Assembly: GCA_036897625.1 (NCBI GenBank)
Contig: JAYMTA010000581.1
Span: 1 to 26,534 of the forward strand
DNA length: 26,534 nucleotides
Direction of reading: 5' to 3'
Origin: Pelargonium cotyledonis
Lineage: Eukaryota; Streptophyta; Magnoliopsida; Geraniales; Geraniaceae
The translations under genes and the position numbers were made by a program. Shown here one piece after another: positions 8,943 through 17,619 of this stretch; the first letter of the stretch is position 1; the number at the start of each line of letters is the position of its first letter. Below the pieces are notes generated by a model. It was not told the origin of the DNA, did no database searches, and was given only the letters and a program-made list of their open reading frames with translations.

Positions 8943-10971
8943 ATGGCATCAGATTCGAAAGTGCACACATTTGAAGAGGTGTCACTTCACAACAAGACCA
9001 AGGATTGTTGGCTGATTATATCTGGAAAGGTCAGATCTTTCTCTGATTTGATGCTTTTCTGATTTTCATGATTGGTTGATATACTAACCCTCTGTTTGGA
9101 TGCCGAGGAAATGTAATTAGCTGGGAAATTGAGCTTACCCACTTCCACTTTTGCTAGCTATTGAGTTGCTTTGAACTTTGATTGTTAGAGTTGACTGAAG
9201 TTTTTTGTTTGATTGGCTCAATAATGTTTTCATTGATTTACTAACCCTCTGTTTGGTTGCTGAGAAAATGTTTGATTTACTGGAAATTCAGCTTGCCCAC
9301 TTTCTCTTTTGCTTGCTATTGACTTGCTTTGAACTTTGATTGTTAGAGTTGACTTAAGTGTTTTGTTATATTGAGTAAGAAATTATGATTTATTTAGTGG
9401 TATTTTGTGTTCAAAGTGTTTTGTTTATGTTTCTTAATCGTTTAATGAAGAGAAAAACGGAATCTGAACAAAAATAATTATGGGTTGATGGTGAGCTTAA
9501 CCAATCAGAGGCTGATATCTCATCATCTATCACTCCTACCCGCTCCAATAACTTCAGGTTTTGGGTTTGTTTTTTATTTCGGGTTAGGAAGACCAACCCC
9601 GATCCCAACACAAAAGGGGTTATGGGTTTTGGTGTAAAATGTTTCCCCCTAATTGATAGAGTATGTTATGAAACTCAAACCCACAAAAACGCGGGTTATA
9701 GTTTAAATGCCAGCTCTAGGATCCAAGAGGTTATGGTTTTGGAATCAAATTCTTTCCATTCTTGTCTTTGTTGGGATCAAATTCTTTATTGCATATGTTA
9801 TCTTTACCTATAAGATTAAAGGGAAAGCAATTGTAGAAGAAGTTCGGATTCATTTGATGGTTTATCATGTTAGATTGGATTCGGATGATGTATGTATCCT
9901 CTGTCCCACAATTAGAGTCTTGTTCGATTTTTTGCAAGAATGAAAGATTTTATGATTAGTGTTTGATTTCTTTCCGTGTGCCATTGTGTGCATTTCTTAT
10001 AACTAACAATCTTCAAGGGCTTATTTTACGGGTATTATTGTTAACTAACTTACCAAAAGGAAAGTCTAGGCCTGTTTTCATACTAATAAATTTAGATAGG
10101 AGGATACTTGTTTTGGGATGTTAGGAGTATGGCATTAGTTGTGATTGGTCTTGATGCTCAGATATAGTAAACAATTTTCGTATCCAAATCTTAGAGTAGC
10201 AAGACCTGCAAAAGAAGGTGCGATGTTATAAATAACTAGATGCTAACAGCTTTTTCTTAGAAAGTCTCTTTTGTCTGAAAATCAGCTGAAACTTCATAAT
10301 ATCCTCGAATCTCCTTACACGTTTCTTTTCTTGGCGTAGTTGCTTAACTTGATAAAGAAGATTTTAACAGCATTTTTTTTAGAATCCACCCTGTTTAATG
10401 AATGTCGGAACATGGAATCTATTATAAGTCCACCCCTTTTTTTATCAGCCTTGACACTAATTACATTATTTCAGCCTTTGTCGCGTCAACTCTCACTTGA
10501 CACTGATTACATTAATTTCAGCCATTTTCGTGTTCTGTCAGCCTTCACTTAACACTGATTACGTCACGTTATTTCAGGTGTACGATGTGACTCAATTCAT
10601 GGAAGAGCATCCCGGGGGTGATGAAGTTTTGCTAGCAGTAACCGGTAAGGCTTCTTCGATACTTCACCCGATCACCTTACACGCAAAACGAGGTCACTAA
10701 CTTTGTCTGAAACCTTTCAGGAAAAGACGCGACAAATGATTTTGAAGACATCGGACACAGTGACTCCGCGAGAGAGATGATGGACAAGTACTGCATTGGA
10801 GAGATCGATGCATCGACTGTTCCGCTGAAACGAACATACATTCCACCAAATCAACCGAACTACAACCCCGACAAGACCTCCGAGTTTTTGATCAAGATTT
10901 TGCAGTTTCTGGTACCTCTCGTGATCTTGGGCTTAGCATTTGCAGTACGATACTACACCAAGAAAGATTAG
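8943..10971 (+). CDS. CB5: Cytochrome b5, gene B of a tandem array
   Basis: This is an ER tail-anchored electron carrier like gene A. Exons 8943-9029, 10578-10644 and 10721-10971 give 134 aa. His40 (EHPGG) and His64 (GHS) are the haem ligands. The C-terminal anchor QFLVPLVILGLAFAV is followed by RYYTKKD. By recall it resembles Arabidopsis isoform E most; that was not searched. Exon sizes (87, 67, 251) match genes A and C apart from one codon in the last. Intron 1 is long (1548 nt) and carries two local duplications: one of about 157 bp near its start, and a triplicated acceptor region at its end. Intron 2 is short (76 nt). B and C are closer to each other than to A, implying at least two duplications. 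It is intact. Confidence 0.95.
9084..9400. repeat. Tandem duplication of about 157 bp in gene B intron 1
   Basis: CTAACCCTCTGTTTGG begins at 9084 and again at 9241. GTTAGAGTTGACT begins at 9184 and 9342. TTGCTTTGAACTTTGATTG is shared by both copies. Related single copies occur just inside intron 1 of gene A (CTTTTGTTTGGATGCTGAGAAAATG near 6800) and gene C (CTAACCCTTTGTTTGGCTGC near 13549). The element therefore predates the gene duplications and was doubled only in B. Confidence 0.75.
10451..10577 (+). repeat. CB5: Triplicated 3' splice-acceptor region in gene B
   Basis: Three copies of TTRACACTRATTAC followed by a T-rich tract and TTTCAG lie in a row: 10451-10474, 10497-10521 and 10549-10577. 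Only the last joins exon 2 (GTGTACGATG). A single copy of the same element forms the acceptor of gene A (TTAACATTGATTATG..TTTCAG, ending at 7574) and of gene C (TTGACATTGATTACT..TTTTAG, ending at 13996). The CTRAY-like ACTGATTAC could be the branch site. Confidence 0.8.
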
Positions 10972-13207
10972 ACTTATTGTCCAGTGAATTTGTTGATCAC
11001 ATTGATTTTCCTCAAAACTTATGTTGTGAGATTAGTAAATGTAATTGTACTTTAATAAGATTTATCAAACATGTCACTAACATCTTGACTGATAATGTTG
11101 TGGAAAAAGCTATTCTATTTCTCTTTGTGATTCTTTTGCATTATTTTCAACTTATCTTTGTGAATAATGATTCATTTTGAGTTCTCACATTTAAAGAAGG
11201 TAAAGTTTGTCGCTATTTGTATATAATAATACGTCACTATTTGGTATACTAGTTAGATTTATCTGACCAAAAAATGATCGGGTCTAATTTGTGGTCTAAT
11301 TTCACAAAAATATGAGCCGGATTTTGGGTGCCCACGAACTCAAATCCAGAAAGCCACAACTCTAAGGCTAAGAGATAAAAGAAAAGAAAAATAAAGGTAC
11401 TCATATTCAAAAGAATCATAGTTCCAGAGATTTTTACCTTCCTTTTTAAAGCTCTGACTATGGTGGTTTGCTGTAAAACTGACAATTTGAACTCGAATCC
11501 ACGGTCATCTGAAACTTCACCTACATTTTTGTGAGTTTAGATCGCGTGAAATAAATTTGACAATTTTTCGGGTCAGACAAACTCACGAATCTGTATTTTA
11601 CAGTAAATTATGAAACTTGATCCGCGGCTCAAAACCTGAAGCCCGAACGAACTTGAACCCTTTGGAATCGAGTTTGAGTTGGACATCATCGATATGAACA
11701 AAACTTAATCTGATTTGAATTCCGAATCATCGAACTCTGGTTTGTGGCATTGAGTGTAGTAAGGAATAGGTAGGGATTGTTATATATATTAGTCTATTGG
11801 TTTCTATAGAATATGTAGTGCTATGGAAAAATTGTTAAACAACTTAAGACCAAAGCATTGCTGTTTTTTTTTACCTGTCCATTTGAATAATCACAAGATT
11901 TAATGCTCGAGGGTAATTTTGAATTTCAGCACAAAGAAAGCAATAAAAAATAATAATATAAAGCATTGGAACTATAGTTTTTTTTTTTTTTTTTTGGTGA
12001 TTTTGAGTGTAACTTTAATTTGAGTAGAGTTTAACGTGATACTGACGCTAGTTTTGTTTGAGCATATTGGCCGGAATGAATTGTCTTTCAACTTAAATCC
12101 ATTTATCCACGTGAAGCTGGAATTCGATTCCTCTTATCCGGCCTACACTTATGCTAAGCTTAGACAACCAAAAAATGACCTAAATACATCATATTTATTA
12201 ATTTTCAACAAAACTTGGTTCAAATAGTTTAACTCGACACCGGTTTTGTACTGAGTTTGAACTCCTCTCTGAGTAAATTATGAACTGAACCGGGTATCGT
12301 TTTGCGACTCAACTGATTGAACTAGCTTACACAATTATTATTTTGCTTATTATCTATTAGACCCGACTTCATGAATTGAGTTTGTCTATCATATCCAAAG
12401 TTATGTAAAGTACACATCATAGAAAATTTAAATTTGTTCGTCATTTTTTAAATTTATGTTCACTTATTTTTATGTACTTTATATTTATTAAAATGTAAAA
12501 TAAGTAACATAACAACTTCAAACGCGGCTTCTAATGTCTTTTTGGTTATTTGGTCGCACTTTTATATACTCTTTATAATTTTAAAGCGGAATAAAAAATG
12601 TAATAACACAGAACACGATTGTCAATATTTATTGACATATGTAGTCCACACATATGTTACACAAATTTTTTAAAAAATTAAGTTGACTTGTGTCGAAAAC
12701 AAACTTATAAAATGTACAAATTGAATACTTTGTGTGTGTTTTGTAACTACAAAATCATAATTAATTAATTAAATTTGCATAGAATTCATGTCACTAATAA
12801 CTCCACCAAACAAAAAGAAGACGGTGAACACAAATAAATTGGAAACACAATCAATTAATCCCAATGCATATCAATATTTTATAATTACCAGTGATTTTAC
12901 ATGCAATTAGGGGTTAAGATTTAAACATTTATGTGCAAAAGTTACACTAATTGACTCCCAAAATCCATTTATCGGGTTTACGTGACAGATATCTCTAACT
13001 TGCGTGTAACGCCATCTTCAGTGCTTCTGATTGGTGGAGGGCTCGTTATGAGGAATGACGAGACATTGCATGACCCATTTTGATATGCACTCTGAGAGCT
13101 GAGACATCTCTACCCAACACATTATACGAGTCAAAATCGAGTTAAGACATTTCAACTTGAAAACGACTCGAAATCGGAATTGTAAGCTCTGACTGCGACC
13201 CTCACAC
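10972..13207. other. Intergenic between cytochrome b5 genes B and C, 2.2 kb
   Basis: No gene is supported. The left part (about 11250-12330) has scattered motifs of old repeats (for example AACTCGAATCC, GAGTTTGA and CCGAATCATCGAACTC) but no ends I can define. A G-box core CACGTG lies at 12108-12113. About 12330-12900 is very AT-rich. The gene A/B-type promoter block with TAATTGCCCCT is not found upstream of gene C, so this DNA appears to have replaced it. Confidence 0.4.
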
Positions 13208-13214
13208 TATATAA
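13208..13214 (+). promoter_or_regulatory. CB5: TATA box of cytochrome b5 gene C
   Basis: TATATAAA begins at 13208, 78 bases before the leader intron donor; the comparable distances are 83 in gene A and 71 in gene B. The following leader (GAAGAAGAAGAAAAGCTCAG, about 13240) matches genes A and B, so homology resumes near the TATA box. Confidence 0.6.
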
Positions 13215-13285
13215 ACGTATTGTAGCTTTGACACAATTGAAGAAGAAGAAAAGCTCAGGTTCACTCCATCAAGCTCTCTGTCCCT

Positions 13286-13416
13286 GTAAGCTAAAAAGCT
13301 AAACACAATCTCAATCTTTTTGCTCTGAATCTTCTTCAAATCCATTTTCTCTTCAGAAAAATTCTGTCTTTTTGGTTTGAATTTTGATGGGTTTGTGTTT
13401 TTGTTCTGATTTTTAG
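13286..13416 (+). other. CB5: 5'-UTR intron of cytochrome b5 gene C
   Basis: The donor GTAAGCTAAAAA at 13286 is identical to those of genes A and B. The acceptor TTTTTAG ends at 13416, with a second TAG three bases later. The inner block TTTGGTTTGAATTTTGATGG (about 13370) is shared with A and B. The ATG follows at 13429. Confidence 0.7.
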
Positions 13417-13428
13417 TAGCATTGAGAA

Positions 13429-14773
13429 ATGGCATCAAAACAAAAAATACACACATTTGAAGAAGTGGAACTGCACAACAAGATCAAGGATTGTTGGGTG
13501 ATTATATCTGGGAAGGTGAGATTTTCCCCAGATTTCATGTTTTATTTACTAACCCTTTGTTTGGCTGCTGAGAAAATGCTTAATTTCCTGGAAATTCAGC
13601 TTACCCATTTTCTCAATAACTAGCAATTGAATTAGTTTGTGTTGAGTGTTGACTCAAGTTTTTTTTTTTTTTTTTAAGAAAGTTTTCATAGTTACCTTGC
13701 ATCGGGATAAGAGCTGACAATTTAGATATGCACTTGTCACATGAAACCAAATCGATAACTGTCCGGGTTGGTTCGAACAAATTCATACAATTTGCATGTA
13801 AACCCTTAACTCGCACATCTTTCGGGTTATATTCAGATTTGAAATTTTCAACTCAATTTTCAACAACAAAAAAAAGACTCAAATTGTCGGCTCTAATTTA
13901 ACTCTTATGGAATTCAAGTTTATACCAGGTGAGTAAAAGTTGTAGACATGTTCCTCGTTTTCGCTTGACATTGATTACTATGTCACATTATTTTAGGTGT
14001 ACGATGTAACTTCGTTCATGGAGGATCATCCCGGAGGTAACGAAGTTTTGCTGGCAGTAACAGGTATTGACGCTGCAATATATGCAAGATTCGGGGACTA
14101 TTTTTTCTACATATTTAAAAGTTGACCCATTGGTTCGAGATCGCTTTTCTCATTTTTATATAATCCCTTTTAGAACTGCTAATTTGAACTCGAACTTACG
14201 TGCATTCATAAGTCAATCCATATTTTTGCTTTTCAGTGTGTATAGAAAAACCGAAATAAACCCACACATTTTGTACTTAGAAGCCTAGAACCCACACTTT
14301 TAGCTTTGGTCGGGATAAGCTTTTTCAGAAAACCCGACGTGAAACTCGAATTGCGACCTCTAGGCTTGTGTTATGGCTTTTGAATCCTATCTCGGAAAAA
14401 CTCAATCCAAAACTCGCGAACTGCTATCTTTACTCTCCCCACGATGTTACAAAAGTGTGATACTTCAACCATTGAGCTGACACGAGCGTGCTGACTATTT
14501 TTTTTCGAAAACCTTGCAGGCAAAGATGCAACGAACGATTTTGAAGACACCGGACACAGTAATTACGCGAAAGAGATGATGGAAAAGTACTACATTGGAG
14601 AGATCGATTCATTGACTGTTCCACTAAAACGAATGTACGTTCCGCCAAACCAACCGTACTATGATCAGGACAAGACCTCCGAGTTTGTGATCAACATTTT
14701 ACAGTATGTTGTACCTCTTGTGCTTCTAGGTTTAGCATTTGCAGTTCGATACTACACTGAAAAAGACCATTAA
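13429..14773 (+). CDS. CB5: Cytochrome b5, gene C of a tandem array
   Basis: This is an ER tail-anchored cytochrome b5 like its neighbours. Exons 13429-13515, 13997-14063 and 14520-14773 give 135 aa. Haem ligands His40 (DHPGG) and His64 (GHS) are present. HPGG is followed by Asn rather than the Asp seen in A and B, and the second ligand loop reads [13 protein letters not shown]. The anchor [15 protein letters not shown] is followed by RYYTEKDH, a less positive tail than in B (RYYTKKD). Introns are 481 and 456 nt. An AATAAA at 14865-14870 may be its poly(A) signal. The 2.2 kb upstream does not resemble the promoters of A and B, so expression may differ. It is intact. Confidence 0.95.
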
Positions 14774-15100
14774 TTTGACTTCTTGTTTGTCTTAATTTCT
14801 TCATTTTCTTGTCAATCAATCCATTATCCATGGAGGATCATGTCTTTTTCATTTGCTTTTTCGAAATAAAACTCAATTTGCTTCTTGAAATTTTATATTT
14901 AAATCTAAATTGTTCTTGTGAATCTTGGTTATTGTGTGTTGGGTGGGACAAATTCGCATACTTTACGTATAAAACCTGCAATTCCAACTATTCCGCATCC
15001 AATAGCATTTGCAAATACTACGAGTCAGTTACTATCTCACAATGATTCAATTTCATACTGTCATCATAAACTAACTTGTTATGTTAGAACCAACAAGAGG
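14774..15100. other. 3' flank of cytochrome b5 gene C
   Basis: This is probably 3' UTR and flank of gene C, with AATAAA at 14865-14870. A GGGTGGGACAAATTCGCATA motif near 14941 loosely resembles the repeat in gene A intron 1. Nothing else is recognised. Confidence 0.4.
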
Positions 15101-15543
15101 TAATTACATATAGTTATCTTGAACTATCACTCTTTTGCAACTTACTACTCTAAACTATTTTTTGTAACTTTCGACTACCCTAAACTATGCAATCGTTGTT
15201 CCGTCCATCCAAACTAACAGATTTTGTATTTAAGTAGGTCATGTGCTACGCACATGTCAATAATTTTTTTAAAATGACGATATTGCCTTTCTTCTTCATT
15301 GTTCAAGAACATTCATATGAATGTCGCCGGAAAACTCAATCTCTCGCCGGATAATTCAAATTTTTGCCGGAAACTTTAAACTCGCCGGAAAATTAATTTT
15401 ATTTGATTAATTTCATTTATGAAAAAATTGAACATTCAGAGCAAACCAAACACTAACACTAACACTAACCCGAATCTTAAAACACTAACATGAACAAATT
15501 CTTTTATTTTTCAAATCACAAATATACACTACAAACCCAGATC

Positions 15544-15613
15544 GACCCAACCTCCACCACCGGAAATGACCCAACCTCCACCACCGGAATCGACCCAACG
15601 TCCACCACCACCG
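15544..15613. repeat. 24-bp tandem repeat inside the long-TIR element
   Basis: Units starting at 15544, 15568 and 15592 share GACCCAACCTCCACCACCGG with few changes. The 24-bp period keeps any frame open. One frame reads DPTSTTG repeats; another reads TQPPPPE repeats, a proline-rich pattern. Confidence 0.75.
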
Positions 15614-16074
15614 TGCTCCGACGAGGATCTCCGAACCAAACGAGCACGCGTATTACCCAGATCTGGTTCTTCTCATGCTTCACGGCGAGGCTAGCCTACC
15701 ACCCTTCGAGGCCAAATAGGAGAGCGAGCCATGACGGCGACGAACCGACGACCACTGACTGGTCCAAATCTGGCCGAGAGAAAGGGAGCCGGAGACAGTG
15801 AGAGGACTCCATGGGAGCTCGACCCAGTCCTCACGGAGCTCAGAGCTCGACCGCCTCACGGAGAATCCCACGGTGAAGGCCAGCCGGATCGACGACGACG
15901 AGGGCTGTGACGAAGATGCAGCTCGGGGCTCCGAGCTCGTCGGAGAACGACGGAATCACGGAGGTCGGAGAATGATGGCCTCACGGTGGTCGATGGAGCT
16001 TGTTGGGTGTAGATCCGTGCTTTGCCGGAACAAAGGCGACGATGACGGTGATTGAGCTTAAAAAGACGATCGGA

Positions 16075-16222
16075 GACGGAGCTCGACCACGCCGGAATTG
16101 ATTCTCTCTCCACGCCGGCGATTCACGGCCATCTCTTGCCCTCGACGGAGCTCGACCACGCCGGAACTGGTTCTCTCTCCACGCCTGCGATTCACGGCCA
16201 TCTCTTGCCCCCGACGGAGCTC
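16075..16222. repeat. 69-bp tandem repeat inside the long-TIR element
   Basis: Two near-identical 69-bp units (16075-16143 and 16144-16212) begin GACGGAGCTCGACCACGCCG and include ATTCACGGCCATCTCTTGCC. A partial third (GACGGAGCTC) starts at 16213. The period is a multiple of three, so a + strand frame stays open through both units. The few differences suggest a recent duplication. Confidence 0.85.
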
Positions 16223-16500
16223 ACGGCCACCGGCGAGAGCAAGAGGTTGAAGACGATTTTCATTTTTTATATATTTATATTTATGATAAAATGAAAATTG
16301 AGGGGTATTTTAGTCTTTTTATCGTCTCACTAACGGTGGTAGAGACGGAACAACGATTGCATAGTTTAGGATAGTCGAAAGTTACAAAAAATAGTTTAGG
16401 ATAGTAAGTTGCAAAAAAGTGATAGTTCAGATTAGCCATCTGTAATTAACTAAAAAAAAATTGATTTGTTGAATAATAACCTGATATTGATTTTTTTTAG

Positions 16501-17252
16501 GTAATTATTGTTTGACCTCTTATGGTCATTCTTTGTTTCAGTTAACATTTTTGAACTAATTGTTTCAACTATTTACTATTTTATGGTTTGCAAAGTTCAT
16601 TCTGTCAATTATATTTGACGAAAATGACACTGTTTAATAATGTGCCCAACATATTCATGAACTCGCTGGAAACTTCAACTAAATCAAAACCATAAACCAA
16701 ATCCCAAAATTTTCATGAGTCCTAGTTGTCAAATACCAGAAATTCAACTAAATCAAAACCTCTTAACTTTTTTATGGGTCTAGTTGTCTTAGATGCACTT
16801 TTCTTGTTATTATTCTAATAAAAACCATCAATCAAATCCCACAAATTTTCCAATCAACCAAAATGCAAACTAAACCCCAAAATGAACACAGATTATGCAA
16901 ACCCTAACCCGCTACCTAGATACCTTCAACGATCTCTTCCATTGGCCAAACCCTAACCCACCAAACAATTTTTTCGATTTAAAAGAAGAAATTTTGAGAG
17001 AGATGGAAGATTTTGTGTTTGTGTGAGTGAGAGATGAGGTTGAGTTGAGAGGTAGAAAGTTGAAGTGAGAGGCACGGTTTGAAAAAAAATGGGTATGTTC
17101 ATAAGGGGTAAATAGGTCTTTTTGACACTACACTAACGGAGTCAATAAAAGATAAAAGTGTGCAAACCACAAGGTAGTATATAGTTACAAAAATTAGTTC
17201 AAAGGTGCTAACTGAAATGAAGGCTTACCATAATGGGTCAAATAGTAACTAC
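16501..17252. mobile_element. Second, more diverged long-TIR element
   Basis: 16501-16620 and the reverse complement of 17133-17252 share, in order, a TTTGACC block, TTATGGT, TTTCAGTTA, TTTGAACTAATT, AACTAT.TACTA, GGTTTGCA and TTGAC. This makes an inverted repeat of about 120 bp that is clearly older than that of the element to its left. Just inside the right arm both elements carry a similar motif (GGGGTA, then GTCTTTTT, then CACTAACGG), so they may belong to related families. No transposase or target duplication is visible. Confidence 0.55.
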
Positions 17253-17278
17253 ACTAACGGAGTCGATAACAGATAAAA
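17128..17278. repeat. Direct repeat across the right end of the second long-TIR element
   Basis: CTACACTAACGGAGTCAATA at 17128 recurs as CTACACTAACGGAGTCGATA at 17249, and both continue into AGATAAAA. The offset is 121 bp, close to the length of one TIR arm. The right arm therefore looks partly duplicated in tandem. Confidence 0.7.
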
Positions 17279-17619
17279 ATTAGTTGTAAGATTTTTTTAA
17301 TATTGCGAAAACGTTATACCAAACCAATCTCAAATTGAGACATAGATTTATGTTGCATATAGAAGCAAATGAATGTTTGGGATATAATACAAAACAATAA
17401 GATAAATAAAATGTTATTAAAAAAAAGAAGATAAAATGGAATTAACAAGTTATTTAGAATATTGCTTCACATGCATTTACAAAAATGTCATTCCTAATGA
17501 ATCAATAATCAATCTCCGGAAGAAAACAAAAAATCATATATACTAATTACTATCTTCTTTCTCTGTCTATTATTTACTTATCCTCTTGATGCTAATCCAT
17601 GGACACTGGAAAAATAAGG
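17279..17619. other. 3' flank of the QWRF gene
   Basis: This stretch is AT-rich and has no gene. It should include the 3' UTR of the - strand QWRF gene, which stops at 17620. TTTACTTATCC near 17574 and TTATT runs near 17415 could supply poly(A) signals on the - strand. Nothing else is recognised. Confidence 0.35.

Larger units (their letters stand above)
15101..16448. mobile_element. Non-autonomous long-TIR element, Mutator-like, with GC-rich interior
   Basis: Long terminal inverted repeats bracket 1.35 kb. 15121-15205 and the reverse complement of 16344-16428 differ at about 4 of 85 positions, and weaker similarity extends to both outer ends (TAATTACA.AT) and inward to about 15220 and 16330. 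Both boundaries carry the palindrome TAATTA, so the exact ends and the target duplication cannot be settled. The interior (about 15540-16250) is much richer in G+C than anything around it and is coding-like, with in-frame repeats. No transposase is visible. This fits a Pack-MULE-like element that picked up genic sequence. The source gene is not recognised, and capture is inference. Confidence 0.7.

Noticed and set aside
15490-16294. Overlapping open frames in the GC-rich interior of the long-TIR element
   Set aside because: GC-rich DNA lowers stop frequency, several frames on both strands are open, and none matches a family I know. They are kept as a finding on the element rather than called genes.
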